22,958 nucleotides of DNA from DAOUEO01 sp963763495 (GCA_963763495.1 CAVXOY010000023.1:1-22958), one strand, 5' to 3'. Shown: positions 6,484 through 15,157, numbered from the stretch's first letter. The notes: generated from the letters alone by a model not told the origin. Translations and numbers: made by a program.

Positions 6484-7381
6484 GGCCGGCGGGCACGACC
6501 ACCGACAGGGCGTTCGGCACCACCCGCAGCGTGAGCGGGGTCATCCCCAGATAGTCGCCGTCGACCTGGACGGGCAGGACGCAGGGGCTGGGCAGTTCCA
6601 CAGTCTGCGCTTGCCGGTAGAAGACGTTGGGCGCCCGGTCATGGCGGCGGGCGAGTATCCGCAGGCCGTGCATGGCCATCCGCCGGATTCCGTGGCCGCT
6701 GAAGGCGTACACGTCGAGCAGGCCGTCGTCCGCCCGGGCATGGCGGGTGATGTCGATCACAGCGCCGTAGGAGCGCGTATTCCCGACCAGCAGCCAGGTG
6801 AGATCGATTGTCAGGGGTTCGCCGTCGATGATGACGGTGGTCTCGCTGCTGCGGTAGCGCAGCGCCTCCCGGAGACCGTGGAGGACGTAGGCGGCGGCGC
6901 CCAATCGCTGCTTGAAGTCATCGGGGACGCGGCTCACGACATGCCCATCGAGGCCGACGCCGGCCATAAGCAGGAAATAGCGCCCTTCACCCGCCGGCGG
7001 TTCGGCGAGCCCCAGATCGATCCGGCGCTTCTCGCCCTCGCACAGCAGCCGGACGGCCTTGAGCGGGTCGCGCGGTATCTTCACCTCTTTCGCCCAGACG
7101 TTGGCGGTGCCGCCGCGGACAACGGCCAGGGGAGTGTCCGACGTCGCGAGGCCGTTGGCGACTTCGTTGACCGTGCCGTCGCCGCCGCAGGCCACGACCG
7201 CAGCGAAGCCTCCCTGCGCGGCCTCACGGGCCAGGTCGATGGCGTGCCCCTTGCGTTCCGTCAGGGTCAGCTCGGCCTGCCAGCCCCGGCTCTCCAGCCA
7301 GACGAGAGCCCGGCGCAGCTTCTCCTGCGGCGGCGCGCCCCGCGCCACGGGGTTGACGATGAAGAGGGCTCGCTGAGTCAA
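6449..7381 (-). CDS. diacylglycerol/lipid kinase family protein (YegS/DgkB type)
   Basis: A 310-residue cytoplasmic or membrane-peripheral lipid kinase that phosphorylates diacylglycerol, sphingoid or similar lipid hydroxyls. The nucleotide-binding motif GGDGTVNEVANGL is at residues 66-78, preceded by FIVNPVARG at the N terminus, and followed by VRGGTANVWAKEV and MAGVGLDGHVV, which mark the DAGK catalytic domain and the start of the C-terminal beta domain. QVDGDYLG near the C terminus is also typical. The start is TTG 7381; its Shine-Dalgarno is weak, but the protein begins at the usual place. It lies 42 bases downstream of the potassium-channel gene on the same strand, so they may be co-transcribed. 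The lipid substrate cannot be told from the sequence. Confidence 0.92.
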   Translation of the reverse strand: MTQRALFIVNPVARGAPPQEKLRRALVWLESRGWQAELTLTERKGHAIDLAREAAQGGFAAVVACGGDGTVNEVANGLATSDTPLAVVRGGTANVWAKEVKIPRDPLKAVRLLCEGEKRRIDLGLAEPPAGEGRYFLLMAGVGLDGHVVSRVPDDFKQRLGAAAYVLHGLREALRYRSSETTVIIDGEPLTIDLTWLLVGNTRSYGAVIDITRHARADDGLLDVYAFSGHGIRRMAMHGLRILARRHDRAPNVFYRQAQTVELPSPCVLPVQVDGDYLGMTPLTLRVVPNALSVVVPAGLKSPLFGRTDG

Positions 7382-7423
7382 TTCGGGGATTCTCGGGAGA
7401 GCGACAACGTCCGTATCATGATG

Positions 7424-8440
7424 CTAGAGCGCAGACGGCCCTGCCGCCGGCGTCTCGGAGAGGGCCTCCAGGTCGAACTCCCGGCCGAGGACGACGAGGC
7501 GATCGCCTACCTCGACGACGTCGGAGTCGCGCGGCCCGACGACGATCTCGCCCGTGTGCTTTCGCACGGCCAGTACGTTGACGTTGCTGGCGCCCCGGAG
7601 CACGTCCTTCACGGTGCGGCCGCCCATCCCTGATTGCTCGCTCGCTTCCACCTCGGCGATGATGTGCTCGCCCAATCCTCCGCCGCCGCCGACAAGGGTG
7701 TCGACGAAGTCGAGGACGAGCGGCTGGAGGGCGGAGAGGGCCATCCGGCGGCCGCCGATCAGGTAGGGCGAGATGACCCGGTCGGCGCCGGCGCGGAGCA
7801 TCTTCTGCTGATTGCTGGGCTGGCCGGCGCGGGCGACAACCAGGACGTCAGGCTTCATCGCCTTGGCGGTCAGGGTGATGTAGGTGTTGCCGGAATCGGA
7901 GTCGGACGCGGCGAGGAGGCAGCGGGCATGCTCGATGCCGGCATCGCGGAGGACGGTGTCGGATGAGGCATCGCCCTCGATGAGGAGGAATCCCCGCTCG
8001 CGGGCACGGCCTATCGCCTCCTCGTTCGAGTCGACGACGACGAAGGGTATGCCGCGGTCGCTGAACTCGCGCCCTATCTCCTCGCCGACGCGGCCGAAGC
8101 CACAGAGGATGTAGTGGTTACGCAGCGCCTGAATCTTCGTTCTCATTCTTCTCTCTCCCCAGGCCAGCCCGAGCTTTCCCTCGACCACCAGGGTCACGAA
8201 GCCGACCAGAATATACAGGGCGACGCCGACACCCAGCAATATGAGGAACATGGTAAAGATGCGGCCCGCCGTGCTCAGAGGCTGCACCTCCCGGAAGCCC
8301 ACGGTGGTGACCGTGGTGACGGTCATGTAGAGGGAATCGAGGACAGACCAGCCCTCGATGATCCTGTATGCCAGCGTGCCTGTGGCCAGCAACAGGAGGA
8401 GCAGCAACACCCCTGTCGCCAACTGTCGCCAAGAGTTCAT
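7424..8440 (-). CDS. potassium channel with TrkA-N/TrkA-C (RCK) domains
   Basis: A 338-residue two-transmembrane potassium channel of the MthK/Kch kind. TM1 is about residues 7-25, the pore loop and filter follow (TTVTTVGFREV, about 42-52), and TM2 is about 61-86. An RCK domain follows, with the nucleotide-binding motif CGFGRVGEEIG and the acidic strand end VVVDS, and then a TrkA-C domain from about 255 to the end (VLAVRKHTGEIVVGP, GDRLVVLG). The filter is odd: TVGFR replaces the usual TVGYG or TVGFG, so residue 50 is arginine (codon CGG at 8291-8293). One base change from GGG would give this. The cytoplasmic part suggests gating by nucleotides or ions. The ATG at 8440 is the natural start. 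It pairs with the downstream lipid kinase gene. Confidence 0.9.
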   Translation of the reverse strand: MNSWRQLATGVLLLLLLLATGTLAYRIIEGWSVLDSLYMTVTTVTTVGFREVQPLSTAGRIFTMFLILLGVGVALYILVGFVTLVVEGKLGLAWGERRMRTKIQALRNHYILCGFGRVGEEIGREFSDRGIPFVVVDSNEEAIGRARERGFLLIEGDASSDTVLRDAGIEHARCLLAASDSDSGNTYITLTAKAMKPDVLVVARAGQPSNQQKMLRAGADRVISPYLIGGRRMALSALQPLVLDFVDTLVGGGGGLGEHIIAEVEASEQSGMGGRTVKDVLRGASNVNVLAVRKHTGEIVVGPRDSDVVEVGDRLVVLGREFDLEALSETPAAGPSAL

Positions 8441-9806
8441 CTAGGTGATCATCCCCCTCTTGCGTTCCCCGTGCAAGCGCTTGAACGAGGAGTACAAGCT
8501 ATTTATCGGCGGCGCGCGCCTGGTTGGTCAGTGGACATTAGCGTGCGGAGGCAGATTAACGCTGGGCGCGCTGGTTACTATGCGGGCCAATTGGAGAAAG
8601 AATGTCCGCTATTGCGGCGCACCGGATGCGGTATCCCCAGATGGGAAATTGAGCGTCTGTATCGCCCCGAACCACGGGCTGCCAAGGCGCAGGCGCTATG
8701 TTGGAGCTGTCACGCCGATTGCTCGATATGCTGAGAAATCTTCTTCAGTGGCGGCGTGATAGTCGAGGATGAAGGGCAATAGGCTGTATTTGCTGCTTCG
8801 ATAAGAACCGCCGAGGTACTATCCAGCAGACTTCTGCGAGTAGAGCGTGCCAGATCGGAAATGACGAGACTACTCGCCCAGCCTCATACGGAGCGATTGC
8901 GGAACCCCGACTTGGCTGAAGAAAAGCGGGAATTCGTGTGCACGGTAATCCAGCGCCTGAAGGCGTGTGTAGTGAGACCGTTGTAGATCTGGCCCGGTTC
9001 CATACGAACTTCGCGACACGATTCAAGTCCGCTCAGAAGAGATATGACAAGGGCATTGACGATTTCAGGGAGTTGCACGCACAGCAACGCACAGAAGTGC
9101 TGCGGAGACTGAGAGCACGAGCTAAGCCGATTCTTGAATCGATGACGCGCCAAGACGATCGCCCACGTGTCGCAACCCAAAGGGGACGAGCGGCACGATC
9201 AGGCTCATGCCGCCGCAGTGGCTGCGCTCATCCGATAACCTCAAGACGCAGGGCAAGGAAGCAATGCGCCAGAGGGAACCTACAACGTGTATGGCGAGCG
9301 TGGTAGCGTCGATCGTGTACTACGTTGAAGGGCCCCGCTGAAGCCCCACTCGGGGTGGCATTTACGAGGTTTGGACGAGGAATAGACAACCTGAACGAGG
9401 CTCTCAGAAAGCTTGATGAGAAGGCACGCGTCTTGCGAGCAGTCTTCCAAAGAGTCCGGCGCGGCCTGTGCCGAATGGTACAGCCACATATGGTGCGTTG
9501 GACGCATGCGGATGCTCGATCGTTGTTCTAACGCACCTTGACACTCTCGAGGGAAATTCAAGGACCGCGTGAATCAGGCGACTCGAAGGGCTGTGTCGTT
9601 CGCCGTATGGGAATGGGCAATGTTGCACGCCCACACCAGACGCTGTCGCGAAACTACTTCGCGTTCCCGACAAGCACGCTCATCGAACTGGCAGAACAGA
9701 CGCTAGTGCAGGAAGGGAAGCGCGAAATGGCGGAGATCGAGCATTTCGCCGGAAGAATCCGGTCGAGCTGGATCAGCGACTGGGCGCGAGGGCGTTGCCG
9801 TCAGGG
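8441..9806. other. 1.4 kb region of lower GC without a supportable gene
   Basis: Base composition is visibly less GC-rich than in the flanks, and no frame stays coding-like for more than about 70 codons. Short stretches look protein-like: from ATG 8861 MTRLLAQPHTERLRNPDLAE; in the frame from 8938 a charged helix with LHAQQRTEVLRRLRARAKP; near 9370-9460 RGIDNLNEALRKLDEKARVL; and near 9640-9770 LIELAEQTLVQEGKREMAEI. They lie in different frames, lack good ribosome sites and match nothing I know. I read this as a decayed or foreign gene segment. No terminal repeats, integrase or tRNA were found. Confidence 0.45.
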
Positions 9807-10039
9807 CTAGGTTCCGCGAACTAGCTTCTGCTTGTGGGCCACGTAGTCCACTAGAATGTACTCGCCCAACCGCCGTCCCCGGGCGTCGATGTAGAAGGAC
9901 GCGTCGCCTTGTTCGAGTGCGCGGCCATCTCCACGCACAGAACTCCTTTTCTGGCCGCCAGCAGCACGCCTCGGAGCAGACCCTCGTAGAAGGCGTGAAT
10001 ATAGGGGTCTAGGTCTATGCCGTCGCCGGCGAGGAACAT
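9807..10039 (-). pseudogene. small broken gene carrying a copy of the VWA protein tail
   Basis: ATG 10039 follows a good Shine-Dalgarno (GGAGGAGG) just after the MarR gene. It reads MFLAGDGIDLDPYIHAFYEG and on to VLCVEMAA, then runs out of frame to a stop at 9851. Moving frame near 9918-9922 continues as LEQGDASFYIDARGRR and then LGEYILVDYVAHKQKLVRGT, ending at TAG 9807-9809. The last 20 residues match the C terminus of the VWA protein almost exactly, and 56 of 59 bases agree (9812-9870 with 10602-10660). The first part (G-x-L-x-G-x-L, then C-V-E and Q-G-D-x-S-F-Y-I) weakly recalls the end of a V4R-type ligand domain, but I would not name it. It may be a decayed chimera or an active gene with a base error. 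Confidence 0.5.
9812..9870. repeat. direct repeat copy 1 (VWA tail)
   Basis: 59 bases that match 10602-10660 at 56 positions, in the same orientation. The match covers the codons of the final 20 residues of the VWA gene and stops at the stop codons, which differ (TAG here, TGA in the VWA gene). Confidence 0.85.
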
Positions 10040-10068
10040 CCTGCCTCCTCCAGCGTCTCCCCTCTCTC

Positions 10069-10515
10069 CTATTCGACGAGGTGGAGATTCGCATCGCGGA
10101 GTTTCTCCAACAAGGCTGTTAGGTTCTCGCGTTCGTCGTCGTCCAGCACTCCGAACATCTCTTCATGCAGTTGCCGGTATGGTTCGCAGATGCTCTCCGC
10201 AAGGCGCTCTCCGTTCTGCGTTAGAGCCACAAGGGTCTTCCGCCGGTCTTGAGGGTCGTCGGCGCGTTCGACCAGCCCACGCTCGCAAAGACGGTCGATC
10301 ATCGTCGTAACGCTTGGGACTTCAAGGTAGAGGCCGCGAGCCAGCTCTGTTACCATGATCGGCTGTTTCGCATCGCGAAGGGCCACGAGAACCGGCATCT
10401 GGGCGATGGAGAGACCCAACGGGGCAATAACCCTGTCGGAAGCCTTTCGCACGATGGTTGAGACGGCGTAGAGTAGCCAGCTTTCACTTCGTGTGGTCTT
10501 TTCTTGGCGCTCCAT
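10069..10515 (-). CDS. MarR-family transcriptional regulator
   Basis: A 148-residue winged-helix repressor. The DNA-binding part is visible as MVTELARGLYLEVPSVTTMI followed by DRLCERGLVERADDPQDRRKTLVALTQNG, where the helix-turn-helix and the beta wing (D-x-R-D-R-R-K) lie in the standard places. The flanking helices at both ends would form the dimer. Such proteins bind palindromic operators and release them on binding small phenolic or oxidant ligands. ATG 10515 has GAGGAGAGG directly upstream. The gene is just downstream of the VWA operon (81 bases) and just upstream of the small broken gene, which it might control. The ligand and targets are unknown. Confidence 0.93.
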   Translation of the reverse strand: MERQEKTTRSESWLLYAVSTIVRKASDRVIAPLGLSIAQMPVLVALRDAKQPIMVTELARGLYLEVPSVTTMIDRLCERGLVERADDPQDRRKTLVALTQNGERLAESICEPYRQLHEEMFGVLDDDERENLTALLEKLRDANLHLVE

Positions 10516-10596
10516 GTCCTCTCCTCGTAAGACCTCATGTCGAGTTTGTGGGTTACTAGCCGTCGCAGGCGCAGCCCGGCGGCTCGTCGTGGCGAG

Positions 10597-12303
10597 TCAG
10601 CTTCCGCGAACCAGCTTCTGCTTGTGGGCCACGTAGTCTACTAGAATGTACTCGCCTAACCCCTCCGGCGTCGTGTAGAAGACGCGCCCCTTGTTGATGC
10701 GGGCCATCTCCCTCACAAACTCCTTCAGGTAGTAGTTGCGGTCGAGCATGAACGTGTTGATGACAATCCCCTTGTCAGTGCAGCGCTTCACTTCCTTGAG
10801 CGTCTCGCGGATGGTGACCGGGCTGGGCGGGTAGGCGAAGTAGGAGCGGCCCCGCTCCAGATGGGCCGTCGGCTCGCCGTCGGAGATCATGATGATCTGG
10901 CGGGTGCCCACTTTGTGCTTGGCCAGAAGCTTCTGCGCCAGCAAGAAGGCGTGGTGCATGTTCGTGCCCAGGACGGACTCGTCCCAGCGCACGTAGGGCA
11001 GCTCCTCGGGCTTGAGCTGGCGGGCGTAGGCGGAGAAGCCGACCACGTACAGCGAATCGCGGCTGTACTGGCTGCTGATCAGGTTGTTGAGGGCCAGGGC
11101 GACCTTCTTCGCCGCCTGAAAGCTGCCGCGCAGGGCCATCGACCAGGAGAGGTCGACCATGACGACGGTGGCGGTCTGGGTGAGGTCCTCAGTGCGATGC
11201 ACCTCGAAGTCGTCGCGGCTCAAACGGACGGGCACAGCGGCGGGCGGCTGCCGGTAGAGCGCGTTCATGACGGTCTTTTCGAGATGGAGATGGAAGGGGT
11301 CGCCGAACTCGTAGCGCTTCGTCTCGCCGATCTGCTCGCCGCCGAGGCCGGAGGTATGCAGGGGATGCTTGCCCGCCCTTTCCGCCTTGACCTGGGCATA
11401 TATCTCGGCCAGCGCTTTCTGGCCCAGCTTGCGGATGGCCCGCGGCGTCAGCTCCCAGGTGCGGCCTTTGCGCCGGATGTAGCCGGCCTCTTCCAGCACC
11501 TCGCGAAAGCGGCGTAGCTGCTGCAGTTCCTCGTGGGCCTCTTCCCCCAAGACTTCCCGCAGCTTCTCCGCGTCCACGTCGTCGATGTCGCCGCCGTACT
11601 GGACGCGCTCCAACTGGCGCTCCAGCTCGTCCAGGTTCTGCATGTAGTCCATGAGGCGCATCGCCGCGTTGATGTTCAGCTCCTCGTCGCCGCGGAAGGG
11701 ATAGTGACTGCGCAGGTCGCGCATCGGGTAGAGCAGCTCCAGGTTGGCCGCCAGCTCGCTCAGCTCCGCCTGTAGATCCGGGTCGGCGATCTTGTCCGTC
11801 AGCAGGTCCTGAAGCTGCTGGCGCATCTCCGGCGGCAGGCTGTCGAGCAGGCTCTGCATCTGGCTGATGTGATGCTGCATCTGGACGATCAGCTCTTCGA
11901 GGTTCTGGGGCGGGTTGGGGCCGAAGAGGTCGCCGTACTCGCTCATGAACTGGTCGAAGTCGGGCTCGCCGCCGGCCATCTTCTCGGAGAGCATCTGATT
12001 GAGAGCCTTCATCATCTGCTTCAGACGTTCCATCTGCTCCGGCGACATATCGCTGATCTGTTTGTGCACGTCGCGGAAGAAGCTGTCGGTCATCGCTTTC
12101 CGCAGCATCTCTATCAGCTCCTGGAACTTGCGCCGCGCCTCGGAGTCCATGAACTCGTATTGCTGGAGCCCCTTCATCTGGCCGCCCACGTCCGTCGGCA
12201 GGCTTTCGAGGTGGCTCTGCTTGCGCTCGACGACGTTCTTGAGCATCTGAGCGAACTCACGCTCGGTCGACTTCGCCGGCTCATCTGGGGAGACCGGGCT
12301 CAC
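10597..12303 (-). CDS. VWA-domain protein, main part (MoxR/ChlI partner)
   Basis: About 569 residues from GTG 12303. The first 350 are helical and acidic (YEFMDSEARRKFQELIEMLR, MSPEQMERLKQMMKALNQML, then LYPMRDLRSHYPFRGDEELN). The C-terminal von Willebrand A domain carries a full MIDAS metal site: DLSWS, the threonine of GTNMHHA, and SDGEPTAHLE. Such proteins work with the AAA+ ATPase encoded just upstream, like ViaA with RavA or ChlD with ChlI, in metal insertion or protein remodelling. The natural N terminus lies in another frame (12304-12671). The GTG overlaps the stop of that frame in GTGA, so this may be a coupled second gene, but relatives I recall are single chains of about 650 residues, so a frameshift is likelier. 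Two extra bases near 12345 and 12283 would join the parts. Confidence 0.85.
   Translation of the reverse strand: MSPVSPDEPAKSTEREFAQMLKNVVERKQSHLESLPTDVGGQMKGLQQYEFMDSEARRKFQELIEMLRKAMTDSFFRDVHKQISDMSPEQMERLKQMMKALNQMLSEKMAGGEPDFDQFMSEYGDLFGPNPPQNLEELIVQMQHHISQMQSLLDSLPPEMRQQLQDLLTDKIADPDLQAELSELAANLELLYPMRDLRSHYPFRGDEELNINAAMRLMDYMQNLDELERQLERVQYGGDIDDVDAEKLREVLGEEAHEELQQLRRFREVLEEAGYIRRKGRTWELTPRAIRKLGQKALAEIYAQVKAERAGKHPLHTSGLGGEQIGETKRYEFGDPFHLHLEKTVMNALYRQPPAAVPVRLSRDDFEVHRTEDLTQTATVVMVDLSWSMALRGSFQAAKKVALALNNLISSQYSRDSLYVVGFSAYARQLKPEELPYVRWDESVLGTNMHHAFLLAQKLLAKHKVGTRQIIMISDGEPTAHLERGRSYFAYPPSPVTIRETLKEVKRCTDKGIVINTFMLDRNYYLKEFVREMARINKGRVFYTTPEGLGEYILVDYVAHKQKLVRGS
10602..10660. repeat. 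direct repeat copy 2 (end of the VWA gene)
   Basis: This is the partner of 9812-9870 and lies inside the intact VWA coding region. The three mismatches do not disturb the shared residues LGEYILVDYVAHKQKLVRG, so the copies are recent or are kept alike. Confidence 0.85.
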
Positions 12304-12671
12304 TTCCTGCGGCCGGAGGCGCGCCCTCTTCCCCAAGGAGCGCGCTGGGCTTCTTCCAGACGCTGCCGGAGCGCGCTCTTCTCGATGCGCACGATCTCGT
12401 CCAGCCGCTGCCGGATGTCTTCGAGGATCGAGCCCAGGTTGTAGCGGTCGAGGGTCTGGCGGCGTTTCTGGCGCAGCTTCTGGAGCAGGTCGCGCAACCC
12501 CTGGGGACGCTCGCCGGGGCCGCGCAGCCCTCTCTGCAGGAGATTGCGGAGGGCATACTGGAGATCGCCGAGGTTCATCAGGTCGTCGGTGATGCTCTCG
12601 AGGATGCTGTCGGCGTCGACGGGAGGGCCGTCTTGGGTGCCGTCCCACTGGGAGTAGCGATAGGCACGCAT
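12300..12671 (-). CDS. VWA-domain protein, N-terminal part
   Basis: A 123-codon frame that begins MRAYRYSQWDGTQDGPPVDA, the standard N terminus of the long VWA family, and continues SILESITDDLMNLGDLQYAL and YNLGSILEDIRQRLDEIV. It is natural up to about LRQRLEEAQ and then turns into a basic tail (WGRGRASGRRK) before TGA 12300-12302. Shifting one base near 12345 gives ALLGEEGAPPAAGSEPGLP, and one more near 12283 leads into DEPAKSTEREFAQM of the main part. ATG 12671 is only one base past the stop codon of the AAA+ gene, whose last codons carry the Shine-Dalgarno GAGGAT, so the two are translationally coupled. Confidence 0.8.
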   Translation of the reverse strand: MRAYRYSQWDGTQDGPPVDADSILESITDDLMNLGDLQYALRNLLQRGLRGPGERPQGLRDLLQKLRQKRRQTLDRYNLGSILEDIRQRLDEIVRIEKSALRQRLEEAQRAPWGRGRASGRRK

Positions 12672-12672
12672 G

Positions 12673-14073
12673 CTATCCTCGGTACTGAACGCGGCCGAGC
12701 ACCTCGTCCTTGTTCAGGCGCTTGTTGAGGTGGAGCCCCTCCAGGACGAACTCCACGGCGGAGGCGATGGAAGCGGGCTTCTCTCCCACCTTCAGCCGGG
12801 CCACGGCGCGCTCCAACCCTTCGACCTTCTGCAGCAGCGGCAGGTAATCGGGCGAGGCCATGGTGTCGGACACCTCGACGGAGATGCCCTCCTTGAAGGG
12901 GGCCACGATGCCTTCCAGATCAGCAACGTTGAAATGGCGGCTGAACACGTTGAGGACAGCGCTCTGAATCAGCTTGCCCAGTATCTGCTGCTCCCGGCCA
13001 TCCTCAACCGTCTCGAACTCCACTTTGCCGCTGAACGCCGGCATCACGTAGGGGAGATCGCTGATGCGAGGGACGATCTCCCTCTCGCCGAGGCGGAGGG
13101 CGCGACGCATGGCGTTGGCCAGCAGGCTCTCGTAGTCGGTGATGGAGGCGCGGACGGAGACGCCGGAGCGCTGGTTGACGTCGGGGCTGCGGCGGGCCAG
13201 CCGGGTTATCTCGGCGACGATCTCTTTCATATACGGAGGCACGATCACCTCGAAATCCTCATCGCGGAACTGGTACATCTCCTGCTCCATGATGCGGATC
13301 TCGTGCTCCACCTTGCGCGGGTAGTGGGTGCGGATCTGGGCGCCGTAGCGGTCTTTGAGCGGGGTGATGATGCGGCCGCGGTTGGTGTAGTCTTCGGGGT
13401 TGGCGCTGGCCACGACGCAGATGTCCAGAGGCAGACTGACGCGGTAGCCCCGGATCTGAATGTCGCGCTCCTCCATGATGTTCAGCAGGCCGACCTGGAT
13501 ACGCTCCGCCAGGTCGGGCAGCTCGTTGAGGGAGAAGATGCCGCGGTTGCTGCGGGGTATGAGTCCGTAGTGGATGGTCAGCTCGTCGGACAGGTAGCGC
13601 CCCTCGGCGACCTTGATGGGGTCGACTTCGCCGATGAGGTCGGCAATCGTGATGTCGGGAGTGGCGAGCTTCTCGCCGTAGCGCTGGTCGGGGGTCAGCC
13701 AGGTTATCTCCAGATCGTCGCCCTGCTCAGCCAGCCTGTCGCGGCAGGCCCTGCAGATGGGGTCGTAGGGATTGTCGTGGATCTCGCAGCCGGCGACGGC
13801 GGGCACGGCTTCGTCGAGAAGGTTGACGAGCGAACGGATAAGACGGGACTTGGCCTGCCCTCTCTCGCCGAGGAAGATGATGTCCTGGCCGGAGAGGACG
13901 GCGTTCTCGATCTGAGGGATCACTGACTCTTCAAAGCCGATGATGCCGGGGAAAAGCTCCTCGCCCTGCCGTATCCGCCGGATGAGGTTGCGGCGCATCT
14001 CTTCTTTTACCGGCGAAACCCGGTAGCCCGAAGCCCGCAATTCTCCGAGATTCCTCGGCCTTTCCGCAGTCAC
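12673..14073 (-). CDS. AAA+ ATPase of the MoxR/magnesium-chelatase ChlI type
   Basis: A 466-residue cytoplasmic ATPase that should form a ring and act on targets brought by its VWA partner. Walker A is GERGQAKS (residues 69-76). A short cysteine insert, GCEIHDNPYDPICRACRDR, follows, as in this branch of the family. The Walker B region is NRGIFSLNELPDL, with N-E where D-E is usual. Sensor 1 is VVASANPEDYTNRGRIITPL, and the arginine-containing DRYGAQIRTHYP comes next. The C-terminal half is helical lid plus a specific tail. GTG 14073 has AGAGGAT five bases upstream. It is followed at once by the VWA gene and preceded by the AIR-synthase-like gene (82-base gap), an operon. The exact biological target is unknown. 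Confidence 0.9.
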   Translation of the reverse strand: MTAERPRNLGELRASGYRVSPVKEEMRRNLIRRIRQGEELFPGIIGFEESVIPQIENAVLSGQDIIFLGERGQAKSRLIRSLVNLLDEAVPAVAGCEIHDNPYDPICRACRDRLAEQGDDLEITWLTPDQRYGEKLATPDITIADLIGEVDPIKVAEGRYLSDELTIHYGLIPRSNRGIFSLNELPDLAERIQVGLLNIMEERDIQIRGYRVSLPLDICVVASANPEDYTNRGRIITPLKDRYGAQIRTHYPRKVEHEIRIMEQEMYQFRDEDFEVIVPPYMKEIVAEITRLARRSPDVNQRSGVSVRASITDYESLLANAMRRALRLGEREIVPRISDLPYVMPAFSGKVEFETVEDGREQQILGKLIQSAVLNVFSRHFNVADLEGIVAPFKEGISVEVSDTMASPDYLPLLQKVEGLERAVARLKVGEKPASIASAVEFVLEGLHLNKRLNKDEVLGRVQYRG

Positions 14074-14155
14074 GATATCCTCTGCCTTCTATGCTCTCTC
14101 TTGCCGCCGGCCAGAATCCCGGGACGGAGGCTTGGGCAGAAGCCGGGGTAGATGT

Positions 14156-15157
14156 CTAGGTTGTCGCAAGGAAGCGGGCCAGTTCGTCTCGGTCGAAACG
14201 AGGCAAAGCCGCCACACCGCCTCGTGCATCTATTATAGTCACTTCCCGATGAGACACCAGGGCGCCGATGCAGGAGGCTCCGACGCCGCCATCCGTCAAC
14301 GCCGCCAAGACCGGATCGCAGTCCTCCGGCGCGACCGCTATCAGGAGAGAGCCGGAGGCAAGAAGCCCCAGGGGGTTCAGGCCGAGAGCGCGGCACACAG
14401 TCACCGTCTCCGGCAGCACGGCTATGTCTTGGGCCCTAACGGCTGCGCCGACGCCGGCCGCTTCCGTCAGCTCGTAGATGGCGGTGGCGAGCCCGCCCTC
14501 GGTCGGATCGTGCATGGCGTGGACGGAGACGGTCTGGCAGGCGATCAGCGCCTCCTTGACCACGCTGATTCCGGGGTGGTAGAGGAACTTGCCCGCTCTT
14601 TCGATAACGTCGCTGCTGACTCCCCGCGCCTGGAGCTGTTTCGCGGCCTCGCGAGCCAGCAGGGCGGTACCCTCGATAGCGATGCCTTTGGTGAGGATCA
14701 GACAGTCACCGGCCTTGGCGCCGGCGCTCCGCACCACGTGATCCGCCTCTCCCAGCATCGTCCCTATCACGAGAGGGCGTCCGAGGCCGTGCGTAACCTC
14801 CGTGTGCCCTCCCACAAGGCTGATATCGAGCTCCCGGCAGGCGGAATGGATCTGATCGAATATCTGCTCGGCCAGGGACGGCTGGGCGCCCTCCGGGAGA
14901 AGGATCGTCGCCAGGAACCAGGCAGGCCTTGCCCCCATGACGGCGACGTCGTTCGCATTCACCTGGACGGCGTACCAACCGATGAGGTCGGTCGCAAAGG
15001 TGATGGGGTCGGTTGAGGCGACGAGCAACTTCCCGCCGACCGCCAGCACGGCCGCGTCCTCGCCGAAGGTCGGCCCGACGATGACCCGCGCGTCCTCACA
15101 GCGGGCAGACGCGAGCAGGCGCCTCAGCACGTCCGGCGGTAGTTTGCCGGTTTTCAC
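14156..15157 (-). CDS. AIR synthase-related protein (PurM/HypE/ThiL superfamily)
   Basis: A 333-residue ATP-dependent enzyme of the PurM superfamily, probably a homodimer. The N-terminal domain shows the nucleotide and metal motif GPTFGEDAAVL (about 28-38), STDPITF, and VNANDVAVMGARPAWFL; the C-terminal domain has HAMHDPTEGGLATAIYEL and GLLASGSLLIAV. This order is closest to HypE-like proteins. However, the hydrogenase-maturation HypE ends in a conserved cysteine that is carbamoylated, and this one ends RFLATT, so I do not call it HypE. PurM and ThiL are also possible but less similar in layout. GTG 15157 has GGGAGGT upstream. It leads the AAA+/VWA operon, which suggests a linked activation or maturation role; that is inference. 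Confidence 0.85.
   Translation of the reverse strand: MKTGKLPPDVLRRLLASARCEDARVIVGPTFGEDAAVLAVGGKLLVASTDPITFATDLIGWYAVQVNANDVAVMGARPAWFLATILLPEGAQPSLAEQIFDQIHSACRELDISLVGGHTEVTHGLGRPLVIGTMLGEADHVVRSAGAKAGDCLILTKGIAIEGTALLAREAAKQLQARGVSSDVIERAGKFLYHPGISVVKEALIACQTVSVHAMHDPTEGGLATAIYELTEAAGVGAAVRAQDIAVLPETVTVCRALGLNPLGLLASGSLLIAVAPEDCDPVLAALTDGGVGASCIGALVSHREVTIIDARGGVAALPRFDRDELARFLATT

Noticed and set aside
6611..7633. A 340-codon open frame on the plus strand
   Set aside because: It lies antisense to the lipid kinase and channel genes and reads as low-complexity D/V/A-rich sequence.
12670..13926. A 418-codon open frame on the plus strand
   Set aside because: It is the mirror of the AAA+ ATPase gene, whose motifs are clear; the plus-strand protein has no recognisable domain and no ribosome site.
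14156..15157. HypE (hydrogenase maturation)
   Set aside because: The C-terminal cysteine needed for the HypE reaction is absent, and no other hyp genes are nearby.
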